Source: Flavobacterium sp. LC2016-23
GTDB lineage: Bacteria > Bacteroidota > Bacteroidia > Flavobacteriales > Flavobacteriaceae
DNA: 51,097 nt
NCBI RefSeq assembly: GCF_009674775.1
Contig: NZ_WKKE01000031.1
Span: 1-51,097 of the forward strand
Direction: 5' to 3'
The first letter of the stretch is position 1. Each line of letters begins with the position of its first letter. The notes below the pieces were generated by a model, which saw nothing but the letters and a program-made list of their open reading frames with translations, had not been told where the DNA came from and searched no databases. A program made the position numbers and the translations under genes. This document shows, one piece after another, positions 41,640 through 49,025 of the stretch.

Positions 41640-42322
41640 TTCCACCCGTTTACTTTAAAAATGGGGGATATTCTATTGTAGAAATTCCAACTACTAAAGC
41701 CCAAATTCCAAACACTGCAGGAGAAGATCCAAATTTGAAATCCCAAATTCCAAATGAGGGGCAGAATAGCCATTCAACTGTTGAAGTGAAATCGGAGACA
41801 ATTATCGAAGCTCCAAAAGTGGAAACCTCTGTAACAAAACCCGAAGCAAGTGCTGAACCTAAAATTTCTGCTTTTTCTTTGTCGAGTATCCGCAAGAAAA
41901 AAGAACTGGAAGCCAGCGCCAAATCGTATGTAAAGCCTTCCTCTGTCCTCCCAACTGAAGAATTTACGGAAACAGAAATGTTAGTGGAATGGAATAAATA
42001 TGCACAGCGTCTGGGGGATAAAGGCTTAAAAATCATGCAATCGTTATTATTGATTAATGACCCCACTTTAGACGGAACGGTAATCACGCTGGAATTACCT
42101 AATGAAGGTTCCAAACTGGATTTTGAAAGTCAGATTAACGGGCTTTTAGGGCATTTAAAGGGCCATTTACACAATCATGACATTACAATTCAGGTTAAAG
42201 TAAATGAAACTATTGAGACCAAACGCAGCTTTAACGATCAGGACCGATACAACCGTTTACTTGAAATCAACCCAAACATTGAACTTTTGCGTTCTACATT
42301 TGGATTGGATTTACATACTTAA
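41624..42322 (+). CDS. dnaX: tau-specific C-terminal extension of dnaX (-1 frame)
   Basis: The -1 frame is open from the A-run to 42322 and adds 232 residues, for a tau product of about 589. The linker (about the first 60 residues) contains 'QIPN' words made by AAATTCC repeats, then 'SAFSLSSIRKKKELEA' and a C-terminal domain with 'EMLVEWNKYAQRLGDKG' that resembles the tau domain contacting polymerase or helicase in other bacteria. No good independent start is present (only TTG codons), so it is best read as a fusion with gamma, not a separate gene or a pseudogene. Confidence 0.8.
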   Translation, partial: AEQFIIPPVYFKNGGYSIVEIPTTKAQIPNTAGEDPNLKSQIPNEGQNSHSTVEVKSETIIEAPKVETSVTKPEASAEPKISAFSLSSIRKKKELEASAKSYVKPSSVLPTEEFTETEMLVEWNKYAQRLGDKGLKIMQSLLLINDPTLDGTVITLELPNEGSKLDFESQINGLLGHLKGHLHNHDITIQVKVNETIETKRSFNDQDRYNRLLEINPNIELLRSTFGLDLHT

Positions 42323-42337
42323 TATTCTGCCATAATT

Positions 42338-42378
42338 AACCGCAAAGAGGCAAAGATTTTCGCGAAGTTCGCAAAGGG
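42338..42378. repeat. half of a CGCAAAG-family palindromic element
   Basis: The words AACCGCAAAG, GCAAAG and CGCAAAGGG are those of the element at 95-187, here without the opposite arm. It lies just past the dnaX stop. Confidence 0.5.
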
Positions 42379-42383
42379 TTTTT

Positions 42384-42492
42384 GCCACGATCCGAGCTTG
42401 AGCGAACAGGTGAAACAATTACACGAATTATCACTAATTATTTTTTTTACAGTTTGAATAAAAATTCGTGCAGATTCGTGTAATTCGTGGCA
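42384..42492. repeat. GCCACGA-family palindromic element with inserted segment
   Basis: GCCACGA at 42384 and TCGTGGC near 42492 end an inverted repeat of AATTACACGAATT type. The left arm is split by a 25-base insert containing CCGAGCTTGAGCGAACAGG. The 52 bases at 42379-42430 match the reverse complement of 44369-44420 at 48 positions. Confidence 0.8.
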
Positions 42493-42499
42493 AACCTTT

Positions 42500-43078
42500 T
42501 TATTTATTCCTAAGCCCGAAATCATAGACTTTTTGCAGCCATTTTTCTCTTTGAAAATCACCGGAACCTTTTACAATTCCGATATAGGTGACTTTTACCG
42601 GTTTTACACCACAGAATTCCAAAGTAGATTTCTTAAGCTGATTGACGCTTGGTTTTCCGTAAAACAAGCGGTAATACCAGCCCGGCTGATCTAAAGTGGT
42701 GATAATATGGGCGGTTTTTCCTTTGAGTAATTTGTCCCACCAAACTGAATTTTCACGGTACTGAAAGACCATTCCGGGCAAAAACAACCGATCAATAAAC
42801 CCTTTTGTTATTGCCGGTAAGCCGCCCCACCAGACAGGATGAATCCAGACCAAATGATCTGCCTTTTTAATTTTCTCCCAGGCATCTAATAAATCGGGTT
42901 CTAATTCGGTGCGTTTTTGATAGCCAAATTGCAGATTCGGATTAAATTGTAGTTTAGCTATTGTTATCGTTTCTACAACCGCACCGGAGTCAAGTGCTCC
43001 GTGTGCGTATTCGTTTGCAACTGCAAAATTAAAACTCTCCGGATTTGGATGGCCGTTTATAATCAGTATTTTTTTCAT
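42500..43078 (-). CDS. NAD(P)H-dependent quinone reductase-like flavoprotein
   Basis: The 192-residue protein begins 'KKILIINGHPNPESFN' and contains 'HLVWIHPVWWGGLPAITKGF' and 'FLPGMVF', typical of the flavodoxin-like fold of NQO1/MdaB/KefF proteins. It binds FMN or FAD and reduces quinones or related electrophiles. A consensus -7 box (43094-43101, minus strand) and a 12-base palindrome at 43125-43136 lie upstream, next to a Crp-type regulator gene, which may control it. Confidence 0.88.
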   Translation of the reverse strand: MKKILIINGHPNPESFNFAVANEYAHGALDSGAVVETITIAKLQFNPNLQFGYQKRTELEPDLLDAWEKIKKADHLVWIHPVWWGGLPAITKGFIDRLFLPGMVFQYRENSVWWDKLLKGKTAHIITTLDQPGWYYRLFYGKPSVNQLKKSTLEFCGVKPVKVTYIGIVKGSGDFQREKWLQKVYDFGLRNK

Positions 43079-43093
43079 GTGTTTCCTTTTTTA

Positions 43094-43136
43094 CAAAAAT
43101 ACTATTCCGATAAAAATGAATACCGGACAAATGTCC
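43094..43136 (-). promoter_or_regulatory. promoter and palindrome of the quinone reductase gene
   Basis: On the minus strand TATTTTTG (43101-43094) is the -7 box. The perfect dyad GGACA-AA-TGTCC at 43125-43136 lies 23 bases upstream of it, in the -33 region, and ends at the stop codon of the adjacent Crp-type regulator gene. Confidence 0.5.
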
Positions 43137-43696
43137 TAAAAAATCGCTTTCCGGATACGACTTAAATGTCTCGGCGTAACCCCTAAATAAGAAGCTAAAT
43201 ACTGAAGCGGAATTAGCTGAAGGTATTTTTGATGATTTTGATAAAGTTCTTCATAACGCTGGGTTCCGGATAATTTCTGAAAAGATATCATTCGTTTTTG
43301 AAGCGTGACATATTCCATCTCAGTCAATTTACGGCCAATTTCCTGCCAGTGAATTCCTGACTTATAAAGCTTCTCCAAACTTTCACGGCTGATGACCTGT
43401 AATTCTGTATCAACGAGTGCCTGAATGTTTTCTTCGGCTACATTTTGTGTTATAAAACTTGAAAACGAAGCCATAAATTCATTTTCAAAAGCAAAACAAT
43501 TCGTTATTTCATCGCCCTGATGATTGAAAAAATAAGATCTTAAAATGCCTTTTTTAATAAAAACGATTTCATTGCAAACCTGATTTTCTTTCAATAAAAG
43601 TGCTCCTTTTTTGAGTTTTCTAACTGTAATTAAATCATCTAAATGATCTAATTCATCCTGGGAAATTATTTGAAAGAATTGAAAAAGAGATTTCAT
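43136..43696 (-). CDS. Crp/Fnr family transcriptional regulator
   Basis: The 186-residue protein has a cyclic-nucleotide-binding fold (about 15-130, 'RKLKKGALLLKENQVCNEIVFIKKGILRSYF') and a compact C-terminal helix-turn-helix (about 155-184, 'QYLASYLGVTPRHLSRIRK'). Such short Crp-like regulators are frequent in Bacteroidota. The phosphate-binding arginine of true cAMP receptors is not clearly present, so its ligand is uncertain. It lies 12 bases after the TMEM175-like gene and 57 before the quinone reductase gene, so it may serve either. Confidence 0.87.
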   Translation of the reverse strand: MKSLFQFFQIISQDELDHLDDLITVRKLKKGALLLKENQVCNEIVFIKKGILRSYFFNHQGDEITNCFAFENEFMASFSSFITQNVAEENIQALVDTELQVISRESLEKLYKSGIHWQEIGRKLTEMEYVTLQKRMISFQKLSGTQRYEELYQNHQKYLQLIPLQYLASYLGVTPRHLSRIRKAIF

Positions 43697-43708
43697 TTAT
43701 AATAAAAA

Positions 43709-44290
43709 TTAATCTTTTGTAGTAAAAATTCTTTCGATCCTTTTGTCAGGAATAAGCCACAACAGAGCCACTATAAAATAGGCGGCTCCTGAAATCCATT
43801 CGCTGTAAAACGAAAAGGCAATTCCAATAATATATAAAACAGACGAGACATTCCCTTTAACATCTTTGCCTATTGCTTTTGCTATTACTGAATTTTTTCC
43901 TTCGCTACTAATTATAATTCTTTGTAAAATGAAGTAGGCTACCGAAGACAGCAGCAATACAACTCCGTACAGTGTCATAGAGGTTTTTGCGAAGTTATGT
44001 TCTCCCATCCACCCGGTTGCAACCGGAATTAAAGACAACCAGAAAAGCAAATGCAAATTGGCCCAAAGGATTTTTCCGTTGATTTTGGTCAGACTGTGAA
44101 TTAAATAATGGTGGTTGTTCCAGTAAATTCCAACATAAATAAAACTTAGTACGTAACTTAAAAACTTCGGGATAAGCGGTGTTAAATCCGTAAATTCATG
44201 TCCCTCAGGTACTTTGATTTCTAAAATCATAATGGTTATGATAATAGCCAATACACCATCACTAAAAGCTTCAAGTCTTGTTTTGTTCAT
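43709..44290 (-). CDS. TMEM175-like (DUF1211) membrane protein
   Basis: The 193-residue protein begins 'MNKTRLEAFSDGVLAIIITIM', the R...FSD signature of TMEM175 potassium channels, and has about six membrane helices. Bacterial members form tetrameric potassium-permeable channels. The size is that of a single six-helix unit. It is likely to be cotranscribed with the downstream Crp-type regulator. Confidence 0.87.
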   Translation of the reverse strand: MNKTRLEAFSDGVLAIIITIMILEIKVPEGHEFTDLTPLIPKFLSYVLSFIYVGIYWNNHHYLIHSLTKINGKILWANLHLLFWLSLIPVATGWMGEHNFAKTSMTLYGVVLLLSSVAYFILQRIIISSEGKNSVIAKAIGKDVKGNVSSVLYIIGIAFSFYSEWISGAAYFIVALLWLIPDKRIERIFTTKD

Positions 44291-44330
44291 TTACTTCCTA
44301 ATTATACTATGGTGTGTTAAAAAAGTTTGC

Positions 44331-44420
44331 GCCAATTACATGAATTTTTTATGGTCAATATAAAATAGTAATTCGTGTAATTGCTTCGCCTGTTCGCTCA
44401 CGCTCGGGTCGTGGCAAAAA
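44331..44420. repeat. GCCACGA-family palindromic element (minus orientation)
   Basis: The right 52 bases (44369-44420) are the reverse complement of 42379-42430 with four mismatches, including the CGAGCGTGAGCGAACAGG insert. The left part (GCCAATTACATGAATT) is the matching arm. It lies between the TMEM175-like gene and ppx. Confidence 0.8.
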
Positions 44421-44442
44421 TATAGTGCTCCCTGTTTAAATA

Positions 44443-45333
44443 TTAAATTTTACCGTAATACATTGCTTTTACAATTCCATCGGAGAGTCCGATTTTTGGA
44501 ACGTAAATCTGGCGTGCCCCACTCCATTTCATCGCATTCAGGTAAATACGGGTCGCGTGGATAATTACGTCGGCACGATCCGAATTCAAACCTAATTCTG
44601 TAATCCTTTGTTCGTAAGTCAATGAATTTAGATAAGCATATTGCGAATTGATATAAATATAAGAAAGTGGTTTTTCCTGTTGTTTTCCGGACATTTTAAA
44701 CAACTTATTGATGTTTCCTCCGGAACCAATTAGTGTTACTTCTTCGTATCCCTGCGTATTGGTTTTGATCCATTTTTCGATTTCATCCCAGACTACGTCG
44801 CATACCATGTCATTTAATAAACGAACGGTTCCGGCTTTGAAAGATCTCGAATTAATCATTTTACCATCAGAAAACAAGGTAAATTCGGTACTTCCGCCGC
44901 CAACATCGACAAAAAGATACGTCTCATCTGTTTTCAGTAAATGATGTAAATCTGTTGAAGCAATAATAGCGGCTTCTTTTTTACCATCAATAATTTCGAT
45001 TTTAATATCGGCTTTTTTCTTAATTAAAGCCACAACTTCTTTTGCATTATAGGCCTCACGCATTGCAGAGGTTGCAAACGCCATATAGCGTTCTACTTTA
45101 TGTACTTTCATCAAAAGGTTAAATGCTTTCATGGCATCCACCATTCGATCTATATTTTCTTCTGAAATTTCTCCAACTGTAAAGGCATCTTGTCCCAAAC
45201 GAATTGGCACACGAACAAGAGAGCTTTTATTAAATTGCGGTTCTTTGCCATCTTGTTCTACAACATTGGATATCAGAAGCCTCATGGCATTTGATCCGAT
45301 ATCTATTGCTGCATATTTTTTTATTTTAATCAT
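44443..45333 (-). CDS. ppx: Ppx/GppA family exopolyphosphatase
   Basis: The 296-residue protein has the ASKHA motifs 'AAIDIGSNAMRLLIS', 'LFVDVGGGSTEFTLF' and 'TLIGSGGNINKLF' and corresponds to the short two-domain Ppx/GppA type without the C-terminal HD domain. It removes terminal phosphate from polyphosphate and may also act on pppGpp. It overlaps ppk1 by four bases, so synthesis and breakdown of polyphosphate are coupled at translation. Confidence 0.93.
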   Translation of the reverse strand: MIKIKKYAAIDIGSNAMRLLISNVVEQDGKEPQFNKSSLVRVPIRLGQDAFTVGEISEENIDRMVDAMKAFNLLMKVHKVERYMAFATSAMREAYNAKEVVALIKKKADIKIEIIDGKKEAAIIASTDLHHLLKTDETYLFVDVGGGSTEFTLFSDGKMINSRSFKAGTVRLLNDMVCDVVWDEIEKWIKTNTQGYEEVTLIGSGGNINKLFKMSGKQQEKPLSYIYINSQYAYLNSLTYEQRITELGLNSDRADVIIHATRIYLNAMKWSGARQIYVPKIGLSDGIVKAMYYGKI

Positions 45334-47447
45334 TGCTCCCTTATGATTTGAATTTGATTTGTTATTGATTTATTTTTTGCGGCATCTTTTTCGATTGCCT
45401 CAATTTTATTCTGGTAATACTTATAGGTTTCAAGCTGGGCTCTAAATGGGGCATGATGATTTCGTGGCTTATATTTATTATCTAGTTTATAGGAATGGTA
45501 TCTTACCTTAACATTCCCTTTCCATGCAATATCAAAATTATCGATTAGTTCTTTTTTGATTTCAAGATCATAAATAGGACAGGTAACTTCTACCCTTCCG
45601 TCAAGGTTTCTGGTCATAAAATCGGCTGAAGAAATATATACTTCTGTTAATCCGGCATTTCCAAAAATATAGACTCTTGAATGCTCCAGATAATTATCTA
45701 CAATGCTTATCGCTTCAATATTCTCACTCATTCCCGGAATACCCGGTATCAAGGAACATATTCCCCGCACCTGAAGCTGAATTTTCACTCCTGCATTACT
45801 GGCTTCGTATAGTTTGTCGATCATTTTAAAATCAGATAAACTATTCATTTTTAATTTGATATGTGTTTTTCTGCCTGCCAGAGCATGTAAAATTTCACGA
45901 TCTATCAATTTTATAAATTTTGTTCTCGTATAATGGGGTGATACAATTAAATGTTTGTATCGGTGTACCCTGTAATTGATGTCAAAAAATTCAAATATTT
46001 TAGAAATGTCTTTCAAAATCTGCTGGTGACAGGTAAACAAGGTTACATCCGTATAAATTTTAGCAGTGGATTCATTGAAGTTTCCGGTAGAAATAAATCC
46101 GTAACGACGGGTCTTATCATTTTCAACCCTTTCAATGACACAAATTTTACTATGTACTTTAAGCCCTTTTATTCCAAAAATAAGTTCAATTCCTTCGGTC
46201 TGCATTTGCTCTGCATACGAAATGTTTGTGGCTTCATCGAAACGCGCCTGAAGCTCGATCTGAACGACTACTTTCTTACCATTTTTGGCTGCATTGATTA
46301 AAGAACTAATAATTTGCGAGTTCTTGGCCAGACGGTATAAAGTGATTTTGATACTCGTTACTTTCGGATCTAAAGCCGCTTCACGCAAAAACTTCGTTAA
46401 ATAAGAAAACGACTGATAAGGTGCGTGTAATAAATAGTCTTTTTTACTAATTTTTTCCAACATACTTCCTGCCATGCTCAGGCCCGGAATTGGTAACGGA
46501 TCATTGGTTTTATAAAGCAAATCGTATCTTCCTAAATTGGGGAAACTCATGTAATCACGGCGATTGTGATATCTTCCGCCGGGAATAATACTGTCTGTCG
46601 CTACAATTTTCATTTTATCCAAAAAGAAACGCAGCGTATCTTCTTCGATTAAACTATCATAAATAAAGCGAACCGGCTCCCCTATTCTTCTGTCTTTTAC
46701 CGATGTAGCAATTTTCTCCAGCATACTTTTACTCAAATCACTATCGATATCCAACTGTGCATCACGCGTAATTTTGATCATATGGGCTGAGACGCTTTTA
46801 TAATCGAAAATATTAAAGATGTTCTCAAGATTATGGCGAATTACATCGTCAATTAAGATGACATATTGTTTATCGTCATCTGACGGAAGTACCACAAACC
46901 TGTTTATTGTTTTCGGAATTTCAATTACTGCGTATCGGACTTCGTCATTGGTATTCATCTCCAAACGAATAGCCAAATATCCCAAAGTATCTTTCAAAAC
47001 CGGAAATTCAGCCAGATCATTCAGAATAATAGTCACTAATTCAGGACTTAATTTTTGAATAAAGAAGTCTTTCAGAAAACGTTCCTGCAGTTCTGTAATC
47101 TGATCTTCATTGATGATAAAGATATTTTCGGCTTCCAGTTCGGCTTCGATGTTCCCTAAAATGCGTAAACTTTCTGATTGTTGCTGAATTACGATTTCGG
47201 TAATATCCTTGATCAGCTGATGGGCAGAAACTCCTCCCAGGTATTTTTCACCAGAAATTCCGGACAAACTTAATCTTCGGATTGCGGCATATCGAACTCT
47301 AAAAAATTCGTCTAAATTATTTGAAAAAATTCCAACAAAACGCAACCTGTCCAAAAGTGGAACGGTATTATCTGCTGCTTCCTGAAGTACTCTTGCATTA
47401 AACGCTAACCAACTTTTTTCTCTATCGATATATTTCTGTTCGTACAC
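45330..47447 (-). CDS. ppk1: polyphosphate kinase 1
   Basis: The start is GTG, giving 705 residues. The N-terminal 'DREKSWLAFNARVLQEA', the catalytic region 'GIKGLKVHSKICVIER' and 'STGNFNESTAKIYTD', and the second histidine segment 'LEHSRVYIFGNAG' define PPK1. It forms inorganic polyphosphate from ATP through a phosphohistidine at the membrane periphery. It lies between sixA (gap five bases) and ppx (overlap four bases), forming one operon. Confidence 0.96.
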   Translation of the reverse strand: MYEQKYIDREKSWLAFNARVLQEAADNTVPLLDRLRFVGIFSNNLDEFFRVRYAAIRRLSLSGISGEKYLGGVSAHQLIKDITEIVIQQQSESLRILGNIEAELEAENIFIINEDQITELQERFLKDFFIQKLSPELVTIILNDLAEFPVLKDTLGYLAIRLEMNTNDEVRYAVIEIPKTINRFVVLPSDDDKQYVILIDDVIRHNLENIFNIFDYKSVSAHMIKITRDAQLDIDSDLSKSMLEKIATSVKDRRIGEPVRFIYDSLIEEDTLRFFLDKMKIVATDSIIPGGRYHNRRDYMSFPNLGRYDLLYKTNDPLPIPGLSMAGSMLEKISKKDYLLHAPYQSFSYLTKFLREAALDPKVTSIKITLYRLAKNSQIISSLINAAKNGKKVVVQIELQARFDEATNISYAEQMQTEGIELIFGIKGLKVHSKICVIERVENDKTRRYGFISTGNFNESTAKIYTDVTLFTCHQQILKDISKIFEFFDINYRVHRYKHLIVSPHYTRTKFIKLIDREILHALAGRKTHIKLKMNSLSDFKMIDKLYEASNAGVKIQLQVRGICSLIPGIPGMSENIEAISIVDNYLEHSRVYIFGNAGLTEVYISSADFMTRNLDGRVEVTCPIYDLEIKKELIDNFDIAWKGNVKVRYHSYKLDNKYKPRNHHAPFRAQLETYKYYQNKIEAIEKDAAKNKSITNQIQIIREQ

Positions 47448-47452
47448 TTTAT

Positions 47453-47938
47453 TTATTTTAAATCTTTGGGGAAAATTGTTTTTTGTGTCTTGCCTTTATG
47501 AATGTTGTCCCAGCTTTCTGACTCAAATTTAAGAGACACAAAACCGGAGGTAGGTACATTTTCTATAAAAACATCTCCAAATTTATTAACAAAATTTGTA
47601 ATAGCCTCGTTATGTCCAAAAAGAATAACGCTTTCTAAACTATTATCACATGATTTGATAACTTTTTCGAGTTGTTTGTCATCAAAAGTATAAAGATCAT
47701 CTTTATATATGATGCTTTCTATGGGATAAGAGATATTTTGAGCAAAAATAAGAGCAGTTTCTGAAGCACGTGCAGCAGTGCTACTCCAGATAATGTATGT
47801 TTTTGGCAGAAATTTTAAAATATTTGTTGATACTTCATGAGCATCAAGAATCCCTCTTTTCATCAAAGGTCTGTCAAAATCTTTTAAAGGAGCTTCCCAA
47901 CTGGATTTGGCATGTCGTATTAAAATTAAATTTTTCAT
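47453..47938 (-). CDS. SixA-type histidine phosphatase
   Basis: The 161-residue protein begins 'MKNLILIRHAKSSWEAPLKD' with the RHG/RHA catalytic histidine (His9) and has the second His in 'ILFGHNEAITNF'. SixA-like proteins act on phosphohistidine in other proteins. As the first gene of the ppk1-ppx operon it may act on phosphohistidine linked to polyphosphate metabolism, which is inference. Confidence 0.88.
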   Translation of the reverse strand: MKNLILIRHAKSSWEAPLKDFDRPLMKRGILDAHEVSTNILKFLPKTYIIWSSTAARASETALIFAQNISYPIESIIYKDDLYTFDDKQLEKVIKSCDNSLESVILFGHNEAITNFVNKFGDVFIENVPTSGFVSLKFESESWDNIHKGKTQKTIFPKDLK

Positions 47939-48436
47939 AAGTAGAAGGATTTAGAAACATCGTAGAGAGAAGTTCTTTTTTATTGAAGTTCTAATTTACA
48001 AAAGAAATTCTAATACTTCTCTTTTTTTTAATTCTGTTAACATTTAAAGAAAATTTTAACAGGAATAGAATTCGCATCAAACATCAAAATCATAACAAAC
48101 GAGAATCTCTGTTTTTACAAAAAAGTGTAGTTCATCTGTTAAAAGATTCCTTTAGTCGATATTAAGTATATCTTAAAAAATTAACTAAATATTTGATTAT
48201 TAAGTATTTATAATATTTTAAACTTTCCGTTTTTTAATTAAAATACGAAAATATACTCATTTTTTATTTGTTACAAATCACAAAAAAAATGCTTTTTTCG
48301 AGCATATTTTAACAAAAAAAAGACCTTTCAACGAGTATTTGGGTTAGTTACAGAGAAAAAAAATCAAAATCAAAACCTCGCTATAACTTTGATTCTGTTA
48401 AAATTAGATAAAAATCGTAAAACAAAATCTTAAGTT
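47939..48436. other. long AT-rich gene-free spacer between divergent units
   Basis: This 498-base stretch separates the leftward polyphosphate operon from the rightward adhesin locus. I see no convincing gene or known RNA. A loose inverted repeat (AGAGAAGT near 47969 with ACTTCTCT near 48014) and a weak hairpin ATGCT/AGCAT near 48290 are present. A TAACTTTG box at 48384-48391 fits the -7 element for the gene at 48437. Confidence 0.5.
48384..48391 (+). promoter_or_regulatory. -7 promoter box of the adhesin locus
   Basis: TAACTTTG matches TAnnTTTG, 46 bases before the ATG at 48437. Confidence 0.5.
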
Positions 48437-48988
48437 ATGAAAACAAAAATTACTCTTAAAAAAGCACTAAGATTTGTAAAAAATTGTAAGTTCATTTTTT
48501 CATTCAAAAAGAACCTGTTACAAAAAAATATTTTTTGTTTACTTTTTTGTTTGATAACCGGTGTTTCATTTGCTCAGTCCGGTTCCTGTAATGCAACCCT
48601 GATTGTAGAAAATAATGGAAACGTTAGAAGTACTCCTGTTGACGGAACTTATTACTCACTGATTCTTACCAACAACGGGGCCTCTACAGATACCTTCCTG
48701 CTTTCGGCAAAAAACAGCAACAGCTCCTGTGCCAATACTGATGGAAGCCCCACCGGCACAAATGTGTCTCTCACTACCAATTTTATTAATTCTGAAAAGA
48801 GCCCGATTAGCGAAATGACGTTAAGTCCGGGGCAGTCTGTAAATTTCTACCTGCATATTACTGTACCAACAGGAACTCCCGCCGATAAATGGTCCTGTAA
48901 CCGGATTATGGCGACTTCAAAAAACTGTACCAATTATTCGACTGATACTGTTTTGCACACTTATGTCATTAATCCTGTAAATGACTAA
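48437..48988 (+). CDS. small secreted beta-sandwich-like hypothetical protein
   Basis: The 183-residue protein has an unusually long leader: about 30 lysine-rich residues before a hydrophobic core ('IFCLLFCLITGVSFAQ'), cleaved near residue 47. The mature part has four or more cysteines and 'SPGQSVNFYLHITVPTGTPAD', a pattern of Fn3- or BACON-like beta sandwiches. I do not recognise a named family. It precedes the VWA adhesin gene by 37 bases on the same strand and is probably cotranscribed, so it may be a partner or anchor of the adhesin. Confidence 0.65.
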   Translation: MKTKITLKKALRFVKNCKFIFSFKKNLLQKNIFCLLFCLITGVSFAQSGSCNATLIVENNGNVRSTPVDGTYYSLILTNNGASTDTFLLSAKNSNSSCANTDGSPTGTNVSLTTNFINSEKSPISEMTLSPGQSVNFYLHITVPTGTPADKWSCNRIMATSKNCTNYSTDTVLHTYVINPVND

Positions 48989-49025
48989 TAACAAACACAT
49001 CAAATGTTACCTAAAATAATTAAAA

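Noticed and set aside
41650..42114. 154-codon minus-strand frame opposite the tau extension
   Set aside because: It is the complement of the tau reading frame, which has recognisable tau-like sequence; the antisense frame has no family character.
40554..42322. dnaX as a frameshifted pseudogene
   Set aside because: The break lies exactly on an A10 run with the heptamer known from functional dnaX frameshifting, and both parts keep intact domains. A sequencing error remains possible but is less likely.
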